From Halorubellus salinus (GTDB lineage: Archaea; Halobacteriota; Halobacteria; Halobacteriales; Natrialbaceae), in assembly GCF_020567525.1 (NCBI RefSeq), contig NZ_JAJCVI010000003.1, positions 519,778-583,777 on the forward strand: 64,000 nt of DNA. The letters are read 5' to 3'. Under the pieces are notes generated by a model. It made no database searches, had not been told where the DNA came from, and saw only the letters and a list, made by a program, of their open reading frames with translations. The position numbers and the translations under genes are program-made. Numbering within the stretch: the stretch's first letter is position 1; each line of letters begins with the position of its first letter. Positions 25,803 through 34,378 of this stretch are shown in pieces.

Positions 25803-27295
25803 CGCCCGCCGACCTCCTGCCGCTCCTGGTCGCGCTCCCGCTGCTCGCGGCGGTCCTCCCGTTGCTGGCTGCACGCGTCCGCCGGGACCTCGTGCGAGCG
25901 GTGACGGTCGCCGCGCTCCTCGCGCAGGTCGCACTCGCGCTCGCAGTGGCAGCGTTCGTCGCGACCGACGGCCCGCTCGCGACCGTCGTCGGCGACATCC
26001 CGGCCGCGTTCGGGATCGGGCTCGCGGTCGACGAACTCAGCGCGGTCGTCGTCGTCCTCGTCGCCGTCGTCGGCGTCGCCGCGTTCGCGCTCGCCGACCC
26101 CGACACGACCGGGCCCGAGGGGAGCCTCTGGCTCCTGCTCGTCGCCGGGTTCACGGGCGTCGCCGTGACAGCGGACGTGTTCAACCTGTACGTCTTCCTG
26201 GAGATATCGGGGCTCGCCGCGTACGCGCTCGTCGCGACCGGTCGCGGCGTCGACGCCGCGTTCGCCGCGTTCAAGTACCTCCTGGTCGGGACCGTCGGCG
26301 CGACCCTGTACCTCCTCGGCGTGGGGTACGCGTTCGTCGCGACCGGCACGCTCTCGATGGCCGACCTCGCCCCGGCGCTCGCCGCCGCGGGGTACGACTC
26401 GACGCTCGTCGTCACCGCGTACGCGCTCATCGCGGTCGGCCTCGGCGTGAAGCTCGCGCTCTTCCCGCTGCACGCGTGGAAGCCGGACGCGTACGCGGCC
26501 GCCCCGGGTTCGGTCGCCGTCGCGCTCGGCGCGCTCGGCTCGACCGTCGCCGGGTACGCGCTCGTCCGCATCACGTACGGCGTGTTCACCGCTGACTTCC
26601 TCGCGGCCGTCCCCGAGGTCCAATCCCTCATGGTCGCCGCCGGTGCGGTGAGCGTCGCCGCCGGCGGCGTCCTCGCACTGCGCGCGACCGACGTCCGACG
26701 GCTGCTCGCGTACTCGTCGGTCTCCCAGTTCGGCCTGTTCGCCGTCGGCGTCGCGCTCGCGCACCCCGTCGCGCTGACGGGCGCGCTCGTCGCGCTCGTC
26801 GGGCACGCCGTCGCGAAAGGCGGCCTGTTCGCCGCGACGGTCGCGGTCGAGGCACGCACCGGCGCGCGCAGCGTCGGCGAGTACGCGCGCCTCGCCGCCG
26901 CCCTCCCGGTGACCGCGGCGGTCGTCGCGGTCCTCGCGGCGAGCCTGGTCGGCCTCCCGCCGACCGTCGGCTTCGCGGGCAAGTGGTACCTCGCGCTCGG
27001 CGCCGTCGAGACGGGCGCGTGGGTCGCCGCGGCGGTCGTCGTCGCGAGCACGCTCCTCAGCCTCGGGTACGCCGGGCGCCTCGTCGAGCGCGCGTACCTC
27101 GCTCCGGAGTCGACCGATGACGCGGTCGCGACCGACGGTGGCGCCGACGCCGCCGTCGGTCCCGACGCCGAGGCTTCCCGGGCGACGACCGCGCTCGCCA
27201 TCGCCGTCGCGGCCGCGGTCGTCGTGCTCGCAGTCGGCGTCGGCGCGGGCGCGCTCGCGGACTGGCTCGCGCCGGTCGTGGAGGGGTGGCTATGA
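25799..27295 (+). CDS. mnhD: Cation/H+ antiporter subunit MnhD, copy 1
   Basis: A 498-residue NuoL/M/N-type proton-translocating subunit with about 14 helices. The discontinuous-helix regions contain 'FNLYVFLEISGLAAYAL' (Glu in TM5) and 'GVKLALFPLHAWKPDAYAAAP' (Lys in TM7), both needed for ion transfer in the family, and 'LLAYSSVSQFG' follows. An acidic insert lies near residues 435-465. It is the first of three consecutive D-type genes in the operon and overlaps its neighbours by 4 bp. This copy is the closest to MrpD. Confidence 0.92.
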   Translation: MTPADLLPLLVALPLLAAVLPLLAARVRRDLVRAVTVAALLAQVALALAVAAFVATDGPLATVVGDIPAAFGIGLAVDELSAVVVVLVAVVGVAAFALADPDTTGPEGSLWLLLVAGFTGVAVTADVFNLYVFLEISGLAAYALVATGRGVDAAFAAFKYLLVGTVGATLYLLGVGYAFVATGTLSMADLAPALAAAGYDSTLVVTAYALIAVGLGVKLALFPLHAWKPDAYAAAPGSVAVALGALGSTVAGYALVRITYGVFTADFLAAVPEVQSLMVAAGAVSVAAGGVLALRATDVRRLLAYSSVSQFGLFAVGVALAHPVALTGALVALVGHAVAKGGLFAATVAVEARTGARSVGEYARLAAALPVTAAVVAVLAASLVGLPPTVGFAGKWYLALGAVETGAWVAAAVVVASTLLSLGYAGRLVERAYLAPESTDDAVATDGGADAAVGPDAEASRATTALAIAVAAAVVVLAVGVGAGALADWLAPVVEGWL

Positions 27296-28884
27296 CGGAC
27301 GTCGCCAGCGTCCTCCCGCTGCTCGCGGTCCTCGTGCCAGCGCTCGCCATCCCGCTGATACTCGCGTCCGGATTGCGACCGAACGTCCGCGAAGCGTGGA
27401 CGGCGCTCGCCGGCGTCGGCACGTTCGCGGTCGTGCTCGCGATGGTCCAGTCGCCGGACACGCACGTCACGACCCTCGGGTCGTACCTCGGCGTCGAGTT
27501 CGCGCTGCGCGCGGACGCCGCCGGTCTCCTGTTCGCGCTCCTCGCGAGCACGCTCTGGCTCGCCACGAGCCTCTACAGCGTCGGCTACATGCGCGGGCTC
27601 GACGAGGGCGACCAGACGCGGTACTTCGCCGCGTTCGCCGCGTCCATCTCGGCCACGATGGGCGTCGCGCTCGCCGCCGACCTGCTCTCGCTGTTCGTGT
27701 TCTACGAACTGCTGACGCTCGCGACGTACCCGCTCGTCGTCCACGGGGGCGACACCGCGGCGAAGGCCGCCGGTCGCCGGTACCTCGCGTACACGCTCGG
27801 CGGTGGCGTGCTCGTCTTCGGCGGGCTCGTGCTCGTCGGCGCGCTCGCGGGCACCGTCACGCTCGCCGCCGGCGGCATCGCCGGGCTCGCGACCGCCGAC
27901 CCGACGCTCGCACGCGCCGCGTTCGCGCTGCTCGTGACCGGGTTCGCCGTGAAGGCCGCGGTCGTCCCGCTGCACGCGTGGCTGCCCGCGGCCATGGTCG
28001 CGCCGACGCCCGTCTCCGGGCTCCTGCACGCCGTCGCCGTCGTCAAGAGCGGCGCGTTCGGCGTCACGCGCGCGGTCCTCTACGTCTTCGGCCCAGAGAC
28101 CGCGAGCGACCTCGGCCTCGCGACCGCACTGGCCGTGTTCGCCGCTGCAACGATGATCCTCGCGGGCGTCGTCGGCGTCCGCCAGGACAACCTCAAGCGC
28201 GGGCTGGCGTTCTCCACCATCAGCCAGCTGTCGTACATCGTCCTCGGCGTCGCACTCCTGACGCCCCTGGCCGCGTTCGGCGCGCTCCTGCACGTCGTCG
28301 CCCACGCGTTCATGAAGATCACGCTGTTCTTCGTCGCCGGACTCGCGTACGTCGAGACCGGCGAGAAGTACGTCAGCGACCTCGCGGGCGTCGGTCGCCG
28401 GCTCCCGATAGCGATGACCGCGTTCGCCATCGCGGCAGCAGGCCTCGTCGGGTTCCCGCTCGTCGCCGGGTTCGTGAGCAAGTTCCACCTCGTGCTCGGG
28501 GCCGCCGACAGCGCGAACCCGTGGTTCGTCGCCGCGTTCCTGCTCGCGGGGCTCCTGAAGCTCATGTACTTCTGGCCGGTCGTCTACACGGCGTTCTACG
28601 GTGGTCGTGACGACGACACCGACGCCGGCACGCACCCGTTCGCGCCCGCCCACGACGAGCCGACGACCGACCGCGGTGAGGACGGTGGTGGCGAAGGAAC
28701 GAACGTGCCGACCGCGACCGACGGCGGACATGCGTTCGCGCCCGTTCCGGGCCTGGAGACGTCGCCCGCGCTCCTCCTGCCCGTCCTGTTCACGGTCGGG
28801 ATGGCGGTCTTCCTGGGCGTCGCCCCCACGGCGCTCCCGTTCTGGGAGCTCGCCGAGACCGCGGTCGCGGAGGTGTTCAACTGA
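27292..28884 (+). CDS. Cation/H+ antiporter subunit D-type, copy 2
   Basis: A 530-residue NuoL/M/N-type subunit. TM5 carries 'FVFYELLTLATYPLVVHGG' and TM7 'KAAVVPLHAWLPAAMVAPTP', both with conserved charged residues. 'RGLAFSTISQLSYIVLG' is the usual later motif. It ends with a hydrophilic loop of about 70 residues ('AHDEPTTDRGED') before the last helices. I use ATG 27292 rather than GTG 27286 because it forms an ATGA overlap with copy 1. It overlaps copy 3 by one base. Confidence 0.9.
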   Translation: MTDVASVLPLLAVLVPALAIPLILASGLRPNVREAWTALAGVGTFAVVLAMVQSPDTHVTTLGSYLGVEFALRADAAGLLFALLASTLWLATSLYSVGYMRGLDEGDQTRYFAAFAASISATMGVALAADLLSLFVFYELLTLATYPLVVHGGDTAAKAAGRRYLAYTLGGGVLVFGGLVLVGALAGTVTLAAGGIAGLATADPTLARAAFALLVTGFAVKAAVVPLHAWLPAAMVAPTPVSGLLHAVAVVKSGAFGVTRAVLYVFGPETASDLGLATALAVFAAATMILAGVVGVRQDNLKRGLAFSTISQLSYIVLGVALLTPLAAFGALLHVVAHAFMKITLFFVAGLAYVETGEKYVSDLAGVGRRLPIAMTAFAIAAAGLVGFPLVAGFVSKFHLVLGAADSANPWFVAAFLLAGLLKLMYFWPVVYTAFYGGRDDDTDAGTHPFAPAHDEPTTDRGEDGGGEGTNVPTATDGGHAFAPVPGLETSPALLLPVLFTVGMAVFLGVAPTALPFWELAETAVAEVFN

Positions 28885-30593
28885 TGGACGCCCTGCTCGC
28901 GGTCCCGCCGTGGGTCGCGTTCCTCGTCGCCGCCGCGGTCGCGCTCGTCGCACCGCGGAAGGTCGGCTACCTCGTGGGCGTCCTCGCGACGCTCGCGACC
29001 GTCCCGTGGATACTCGCGTCCCCCACCGGGAGCGCGCTCGTCGTCGCCCCGCTCGGGTTCGAGCAGACGCTCGTCCGCGTCGACGCGCTCGCCCGCCCCG
29101 TCGCGGCCGTGTTCGGGTTCGTCGCCGCACTCGCCGTCGCGTACGCGTACGCGACCGACGCCGACGCCCGCACGAACGCCATCGCGCTCGCGTACATGGG
29201 CGCCGGCGTCGCCGCCGTGCTCGCCGGCGACTGGCTGACGCTCCTGCTCGCGTGGGAGCTCATGGCGGTCACCGCGACCGTGCTCGTCTGGCATCACGGC
29301 GGCGACGCCGTCCGGCCAGCGTTCCGGTACGCGGTCTACCACCTCGTCGGTGGGACCCTGCTGGTCGCCGCGGTCGCGCTCCACTACGTCGACGCCGGGA
29401 CGTTCGCGTACGACGCCGGGTTCACCGCGGGCCTGCCGACCGCGCTCGCCATCCTCGGCGTCGGCGTGAACCTCGGGTTCGTCGGCGTCCACCACTGGGT
29501 GCCCGACACCTACCCGATGCCCCACGTCGCGTCGAGCGTCGTCCTCGCCGGGTTCACGACGAAGGTCGCCGTGTACGCCCTCGCTCGGTTCGCGCCCGAC
29601 GGGAACGTCCTCGTCGCGTGGATGGGTGGCGCGATGGTGCTGTACGCGGTCTCCCAGGCCATCCTCCAGACGGACGTGCGCCGGCTGCTGTCGTACCACA
29701 TCGTCTCCCAGGTGGGGTACATGGTCGCCGCGGTCGGCGTCGGCACCGCGGCCGGCACCGCCGGCGCGGTCGGGCACCTCGCGACGCACGTCCTCTACAA
29801 GGGCCTGCTGTTCATGGTCGCCGGCGCAATCATCTACCGCGTCGGCACCGGGTCACTGAAGCGACTCGGTGGCCTCGGCCGCCGGATGCCCCTGACGTTC
29901 GGGGCGTTCCTCGTCGCGGCGCTCGCCATCAGCGGCGTCCCCGGGTTCAGCGGGTTCGTCAGCAAGGGCCTCGTCGTGAAGGCCGTCGACAAGGCCGGTC
30001 CCGAACTCGCGTGGCTGCCCGTGGACGCGAACGTCCTCTGGTGGGCGCTCGTCCTCGGCGGCGTCGGCACCGTGCTGTCGTTCGCGAAGTTCGGCTACTA
30101 CGCGTTCGTCCGCGACGCCCCTGAGGACCTCGCGGTTCGGCCGGCGCCGCGATGGCTGGCGGTCGTGCTCGTCGTCGCCGCCGTCCCGAGCGTCGCCTTC
30201 GGCGTCCTCCCCGACCTCCTGTACGGCGCACTCCCCGGTGACACCGGTGGGTTCGCGCCGTACGCAGCGAGCGAACTCGCGAAGGCCGCCGCCAGCACCG
30301 CGGTCGGCATCCTCGGGTTCCTCGCACTCCGCGGCCCCATCTCGCGGCTGCCGGTGGTCGACGTCGACCGCGTCCTCTACCCCGCCGGGAACCGCGTCGC
30401 GAACACCACGGCACGGGCGCTCGACACGCTCGGCGCTCGCGCCGACCACACCGTCTACCGCGCGTGGCGAGCGACCGTCGCCGCGATCGACAGCGAGGAC
30501 CCACGCGACGTCCTCGGCGGCCCCGTCGGGCGCACGCTCGCCATCGTCGCCGCGACCCTCGCGCTCGCACTCCTCGTCGCCGGTATCGCCTGA
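28884..30593 (+). CDS. Cation/H+ antiporter subunit D-type, copy 3
   Basis: A 569-residue NuoL/M/N-type subunit and the last gene of the antiporter operon. TM5 reads 'LLLAWELMAVTATVLVWHHGG' with the conserved Glu. The TM7-TM8 region 'GVHHWVPDTYPMPHVAS' replaces the usual Lys-Pro-Leu-His motif with a His-rich version, so ion handling may differ from copies 1 and 2. A C-terminal extension of about 100 residues, including a cytoplasmic stretch and a final helix, distinguishes it. MnhA as a single gene is absent; these three genes plus DUF4040 supply the equivalent parts. Confidence 0.9.
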   Translation: MDALLAVPPWVAFLVAAAVALVAPRKVGYLVGVLATLATVPWILASPTGSALVVAPLGFEQTLVRVDALARPVAAVFGFVAALAVAYAYATDADARTNAIALAYMGAGVAAVLAGDWLTLLLAWELMAVTATVLVWHHGGDAVRPAFRYAVYHLVGGTLLVAAVALHYVDAGTFAYDAGFTAGLPTALAILGVGVNLGFVGVHHWVPDTYPMPHVASSVVLAGFTTKVAVYALARFAPDGNVLVAWMGGAMVLYAVSQAILQTDVRRLLSYHIVSQVGYMVAAVGVGTAAGTAGAVGHLATHVLYKGLLFMVAGAIIYRVGTGSLKRLGGLGRRMPLTFGAFLVAALAISGVPGFSGFVSKGLVVKAVDKAGPELAWLPVDANVLWWALVLGGVGTVLSFAKFGYYAFVRDAPEDLAVRPAPRWLAVVLVVAAVPSVAFGVLPDLLYGALPGDTGGFAPYAASELAKAAASTAVGILGFLALRGPISRLPVVDVDRVLYPAGNRVANTTARALDTLGARADHTVYRAWRATVAAIDSEDPRDVLGGPVGRTLAIVAATLALALLVAGIA

Positions 30594-30624
30594 GAACACG
30601 CAATCGAGACACTACAACACCACA

Positions 30625-31044
30625 ATGACGACCGAACGAGACACCCGATTCGAAGCGAAGACCCCCGACTACGACGCGCTCGCCACCTGGCTCGAAGACC
30701 GCTACGACGACGACCTCCGATGGGTCGCGGACTTCCACACGCCCTCGTACAAGTACGACGTGCGGTACATCCGCGACGACCTCAAGACCGAACTCTCCAC
30801 GCGACAACTGGACATCATCATCCACCGCACGATGGGGTTGTTCGATCGTGCGTACGTCGAGGAGGTGTACACGCACCTCGGCGACGCCTGCGCGCTCGTC
30901 CTCCAGCACGAGAAGGCGACCGCCGTCCACGTCTACCTCTCGGACACGGACGGGTTCGTCGTGAAGCTCCGCGCTGGGATCCCCGTCACGATCCCGGACG
31001 ACGTCGACGCGTGGCTCGACGTGCTCTACGGAGGTGGGGAGTGA
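30625..31044 (+). CDS. Small haloarchaeal protein of unknown function
   Basis: A soluble, acidic 139-residue protein. It begins 31 bp after the antiporter operon and overlaps the Lrp regulator by 4 bp (GTGA), so it is probably cotranscribed with the regulator and perhaps read through from the operon. Notable segments are 'DYDALATWLEDRYDDDLRWVADF' (split over residues 14-36), a central helix 'TRQLDIIIHRTMGLFDRAYV' and a strand-rich end. I do not recognise a named family or catalytic motif. Confidence 0.85.
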   Translation: MTTERDTRFEAKTPDYDALATWLEDRYDDDLRWVADFHTPSYKYDVRYIRDDLKTELSTRQLDIIIHRTMGLFDRAYVEEVYTHLGDACALVLQHEKATAVHVYLSDTDGFVVKLRAGIPVTIPDDVDAWLDVLYGGGE

Positions 31045-31514
31045 CGCTGAACGGACTCGACGACCTCGACAGACACATCCTGTTCGCCCTGCAGCAGGAC
31101 GCCCGGGAGTCGTCGTCGAACCAGATAGCCGAGCGGATGGGCGTGTCACCGAGCACGGTCCGCAAACGCATCGACCGGCTCGAGCGCGAGGGCGTCATCG
31201 ACTCGTACCGCGCGGACGTGGACTACGCGAAAGCGGGGTTCGACCTCCAGATACAGATCGTCTGTACCGCGCCCATCCCCGAGCGCGAAGAGCTGACGGA
31301 CGGCGCGCTGACGATATCGGGCGTGGTCAGCGTTCGCGAGATCGCGACGGGAGAAGCGAACGTGGTGGTGCGCGTGGTCGCGGAGGACAACGACGACCTG
31401 AATCGCATCGCGCGCGAGCTCTCGGATCTCGGACTGGCGGTGAGCGACGAACAGCTCATCCGGCGGGAGGAGGGCACGCCGTACGACGGGTTCGAGCAGG
31501 CTGGCGGCGTGTAG
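31041..31514 (+). CDS. Lrp/AsnC-family transcriptional regulator
   Basis: A 157-residue regulator. Residues 8-60 are the AsnC-type HTH ('LDDLDRHILFALQQDAR', 'SSNQIAERMGVSPSTVRKR'). Residues 65-150 form the RAM-like ligand-binding sheet, with 'GVVSVREIATGEANVVVRVV'. It starts with GTG overlapping the preceding gene. Lrp-type proteins in haloarchaea sense amino acids or act as global regulators. Its neighbours (antiporter operon before, biotin operon after) do not define the target. The protein lacks any C-terminal TrkA domain. Confidence 0.93.
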   Translation: MTLNGLDDLDRHILFALQQDARESSSNQIAERMGVSPSTVRKRIDRLEREGVIDSYRADVDYAKAGFDLQIQIVCTAPIPEREELTDGALTISGVVSVREIATGEANVVVRVVAEDNDDLNRIARELSDLGLAVSDEQLIRREEGTPYDGFEQAGGV

Positions 31515-31580
31515 GCGACGCAGGATTCGAGCAGGCTTGTGGCGGACAGGCGACGTGCGGTCCGACGGCACACGCGGTCC

Positions 31581-31608
31581 GTAAACCAAAGTATTCTTGC
31601 AGGTTGAC
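31581..31608 (+). promoter_or_regulatory. BirA-like operator around the biotin-operon TATA box
   Basis: GTAAACC (31581-31587) and GGTTGAC (31602-31608) form an inverted repeat with one mismatch and a 14-base spacer. The spacer contains a TATA-like GTATTCT (31591-31597). The bacterial BirA operator has the halves TTGTAAACC and GGTTTACAA around a spacer of similar size. A repressor bound here would cover the TATA box of bioY. Confidence 0.55.
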
Positions 31609-31617
31609 GAAGACGCG

Positions 31618-31662
31618 GTGAACATGAGACGTCCCTACGCAGCCAGCGAGTGGTCGCGATGA
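31618..31662 (+). other. Possible leader mini-ORF overlapping the bioY start
   Basis: GTG 31618 or ATG 31624 opens a 14- or 12-codon frame (MRRPYAASEWSR from the ATG). Its TGA at 31660-31662 overlaps the bioY start in an ATGA junction. The start lies 24-30 bp after the TATA box centre, so the mRNA may begin at this mini-ORF. It may couple translation to bioY, or be chance. Confidence 0.3.
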
Positions 31663-32240
31663 GCACGCACACCGAGAACGTCGACCTCGTGCCCAGCGAC
31701 GTCGTCGTCAACCTCGCCCGAGCGGCGTTGCTGGCCGCGCTCGTCGGTGCGTTCGCGTACGTGAAGTTCCCGAACCCGGTCTCGCCCATCGAGGTGACGC
31801 TCCAGGTCCTCGGCGTGTTCCTCGCCGGCATCCTCCTCGGCCCGCTCTGGGGTGGCGCGTCGCTCGGCCTCTATCTGGCCGCTGGCGCGCTCGGCGCGCC
31901 GATATTCAGCGGCGGCGCGGCCGGGGTCGGGCACCTCGTCGGGCCGAGCGCCGGCTACCTCTGGTCGTACCCGATCGCGGCCGCACTGGTCGGGTTCCTC
32001 GCCCACGGCGGCGTCGAGACGCGCTCGCTCGAGGACCTCGCAGTGTGGCGCCTCGTCGCCGCGATGGTCGCCGGGACCACCGTCATCTACGCGCTCGGTA
32101 TCGCCGGCCTGGTGGTCGTCGTCGGCTACGGCCTCGGGAAAGCGTTCGGCGTGGGCGCGGCCGCGTTCCTCCCCGCCGAAGCCGTGAAGATCGCCGCGGC
32201 GGTCGGCATCGTCCGGAGCGACGCCCTCCGAGTCGAATGA
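31659..32240 (+). CDS. bioY: Biotin ECF transporter S component BioY
   Basis: BioY is the membrane protein that binds biotin with high affinity; with an energizing ATPase and EcfT it forms an uptake transporter. The 193-residue protein has about six helices and the BioY signatures 'EVTLQVLGVFLAGILLGP', 'LYLAAGALGAPIFSGG' and 'GPSAGYLWSYPIAAALVG'. A GTG nine bases upstream is in frame, but ATG 31659 fits better. It is the first gene of a three-gene operon and is preceded by a BirA-like operator, so expression is probably repressed by biotin. Confidence 0.94.
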   Translation: MSTHTENVDLVPSDVVVNLARAALLAALVGAFAYVKFPNPVSPIEVTLQVLGVFLAGILLGPLWGGASLGLYLAAGALGAPIFSGGAAGVGHLVGPSAGYLWSYPIAAALVGFLAHGGVETRSLEDLAVWRLVAAMVAGTTVIYALGIAGLVVVVGYGLGKAFGVGAAAFLPAEAVKIAAAVGIVRSDALRVE

Positions 32241-32268
32241 CGCCGATTCGCGGGGGGAGTCGGACGAC

Positions 32269-32967
32269 ATGATCGTCGTCGACGACGTCTCGTACGCGCA
32301 CGGCGACACTCGCGTCCTCGACGAGGTCTCGCTGTCGGTCGACGACGGCGAGTTCGTCGTGCTCGCCGGTGCGAACGGCGCCGGGAAGACGACGCTCGTC
32401 CGGCAGTTCAACGGCCTCCTCGAACCCGACGCGGGCAGCGTCCTCGTGAACGGGACGCCGGTCCACGCGGACCTGGTCGCCGCGCGGGCGGCGGTCGGGA
32501 TGGTGTTCCAGGACCCCCGCGACCAGTTCGTCGCCGCCACGGTCGACGCGGACGTCGCGTTCGGCCCGGAGAACCTCGGGGTGTCGCGGGATGCAGTGTC
32601 GGCGCGCGTCGAGGACGCGCTCGCCGCGGTCGGCATGACGGGTCGGGGCGAGGAGCGCCTAGACGAACTGTCCGGCGGCGAGCAGTCCCGGGTCGCCATC
32701 GCGGGAGCGCTCGCGATGGACCCCGATTACCTCGTCCTCGACGAGCCGTTCGCGAGCCTCGACGCGCCCTCGCGGGAGTCGGTCCACGAGCACCTCGCGG
32801 CGCTTCACGCCGACGGGACGAGCGTCGTCGTCGTGACTCACGACGTCGGCGTGGTCGCGGACGTCGCGGACCGCGTCGTCGTGCTCGCCGACGGACGCGT
32901 CGTCCGCGAGGGCTCGCCGCCCGAGCTCCGCGGGGAACTGGGCGAGCACGCGGTCGCGACCTGGTGA
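32269..32967 (+). CDS. bioM: ECF transporter ATPase (BioM/EcfA-type)
   Basis: A 232-residue ABC ATPase that powers biotin uptake. It has Walker A 'GANGAGKTT' (about residues 35-43), a Q-loop 'VFQDPRDQFVAATV' typical of ECF ATPases, the signature LSGGEQSR (about 135-142), Walker B 'YLVLDEPFASLD' and the H-loop 'VVTHD'. It starts 28 bp after bioY. Only one ATPase gene is present, so it would act as a homodimer, as in BioMNY systems. Confidence 0.92.
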   Translation: MIVVDDVSYAHGDTRVLDEVSLSVDDGEFVVLAGANGAGKTTLVRQFNGLLEPDAGSVLVNGTPVHADLVAARAAVGMVFQDPRDQFVAATVDADVAFGPENLGVSRDAVSARVEDALAAVGMTGRGEERLDELSGGEQSRVAIAGALAMDPDYLVLDEPFASLDAPSRESVHEHLAALHADGTSVVVVTHDVGVVADVADRVVVLADGRVVREGSPPELRGELGEHAVATW

Positions 32968-32973
32968 CCGTCG

Positions 32974-33678
32974 ATGCGATACGAACCAGGGGAGTCGCTG
33001 CTGCACGCCCTCGACCCACGCTCGAAGCTCGCGCTCCAGGTGGCGTTCGCGGTCGCCGCGTTCGCGCACACCACCCCTCGCGGGCTCGCCGCGCTCACGC
33101 TGCTCGCCCTCGGCGTCCTCGCCGCCGCCCGACTGTCCCCGGTCGCGGTCGTCTCCGACCTCCGCGTCGTCCTCCCGTTCCTCGTGCTGGCGCCACTCGT
33201 CGAGGGCGCCCGACTCGGCGCGCCGTGGTTCGACGTCGCCGCCGCGCGGTTCCCGGCGCTTGCGGCGTACCGCGTCTTGCTCGTGCTCCTCGTCAGCGCC
33301 GCGTACGTCCACACCACCCGGACGCGTCAGTCCCGTGCGGCGGTCCAGTGGCTCGTCCCCGGCCGGGTCGGGCAGCTCCTCGGGATGGGCGTCGCGCTCG
33401 TCTTCCGGTTCGTTCCGGTACTCCTCGACGACGTCAGGCGGTCGCGCGCCGCGATGCGGGCGCGACTCGGGTCGGAACGACCGCTCCGCGACCGGATGCG
33501 TCTCGTCGCGACCAGTGGCCTGAACCGCGCGTTCGCCCGCGCCGACGCCCTCGCGGTCGCGCTCCAGGCGCGTTGTTTCGCCTACAATCCGACGCTGCCA
33601 CCGCTCTCGTTCGACCGACGGGACTGGGTGGTGACGCTGTCCGCGTTCGCGCTCGCCGTCGGCGCGCTCGCGGTCTGA
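32974..33678 (+). CDS. bioN: ECF transporter transmembrane component (BioN/EcfT-type)
   Basis: The 234-residue membrane protein is the EcfT coupling subunit. It starts with 'HALDPRSKLALQVAFA', the conserved EcfT opening, and has four or five helices. The coupling helices carry Ala-Arg motifs in 'RRSRAAMRARLG' and 'NRAFARADALAVALQARCF', which contact the ATPases. It begins 6 bp after the ATPase gene. With bioY and bioM it completes a BioMNY-type biotin importer. Confidence 0.92.
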   Translation: MRYEPGESLLHALDPRSKLALQVAFAVAAFAHTTPRGLAALTLLALGVLAAARLSPVAVVSDLRVVLPFLVLAPLVEGARLGAPWFDVAAARFPALAAYRVLLVLLVSAAYVHTTRTRQSRAAVQWLVPGRVGQLLGMGVALVFRFVPVLLDDVRRSRAAMRARLGSERPLRDRMRLVATSGLNRAFARADALAVALQARCFAYNPTLPPLSFDRRDWVVTLSAFALAVGALAV

Positions 33679-33761
33679 GCCTGGCGACGGCGACGTCGAA
33701 CCGGACTCTCCGCAATCTTGTGGGGATAACACATTTCTGTCCCGGTCGAGTACCGGACTGC

Positions 33762-34367
33762 ATGGAACCGTTCCAGAACACGAACCAACCGGACTGGGAC
33801 TGGTGGTCGCGGCTCTGGCCGACGCCCGGCGCCACGCTCCGAGCGCTCGGCATCGACCGCGGCGACGCGCTCGCCGAGGTCGGCTGTGGCAACGGGTACT
33901 TCGCGCTCCCCGCGGCCCGCGTCGTCGACCCCGCCACCGTCCACGCCGTCGACCTCGACCGGACGCTCCTCGCTGAACTCGACGAACTCGCCGCACTCCA
34001 CCACGTCGAGAACCTCGAGACCTCCCACGCCGACGCCCGCGAGATGGCCGACGTCCTCCCCGAAACCGTCGACGTCGTCCTGAACGCGAACACGTTCCAC
34101 GGCGTCGACGACGTCGCCGCCTTCGTCACGAGCGCGCACGACGCCCTCGGACCCGACGGCGAGTTCGTCGTCGTGAACTGGCACGACACCCCACGCGAGG
34201 AGACCCGCATCCACGGCGCCGCCCGCGGCCCACCCACCGACCTCCGGCTCTCCCCCGCCGAGACCGAACGCGTCGTCACCGGCGCGGCCGCGTTCGACCC
34301 GGTCGAGACCGTGGAGTTACCGCCGTACCACTACGCCGTCCGCTTCGAGAAAGAACCGGGTGCCTGA
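33762..34367 (+). CDS. Class I SAM-dependent methyltransferase
   Basis: A 201-residue methyltransferase of the Rossmann type. Motif I is 'LAEVGCGNGYFALPAA' (about residues 38-53), the acidic residue ending strand 2 is in 'VHAVDLDR', and 'VDVVLNANTFHGV' forms strand 4. The N-terminus 'NTNQPDWDWWSRLWPTP' is typical of haloarchaeal members. The substrate is unknown; a small molecule is more likely than RNA given the absence of extra domains. A TATA-like ACATTT lies about 28 bp before ATG 33762. The gene ends 11 bp before the convergent aldo/keto reductase. Confidence 0.88.
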   Translation: MEPFQNTNQPDWDWWSRLWPTPGATLRALGIDRGDALAEVGCGNGYFALPAARVVDPATVHAVDLDRTLLAELDELAALHHVENLETSHADAREMADVLPETVDVVLNANTFHGVDDVAAFVTSAHDALGPDGEFVVVNWHDTPREETRIHGAARGPPTDLRLSPAETERVVTGAAAFDPVETVELPPYHYAVRFEKEPGA

Positions 34368-34378
34368 CCGGACTCGCC

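Noticed and set aside
25732..29130. Minus-strand open frame of 1,132 codons across the antiporter genes
   Set aside because: Arg/Ala-rich shadow of the mnh genes with no recognisable domain.
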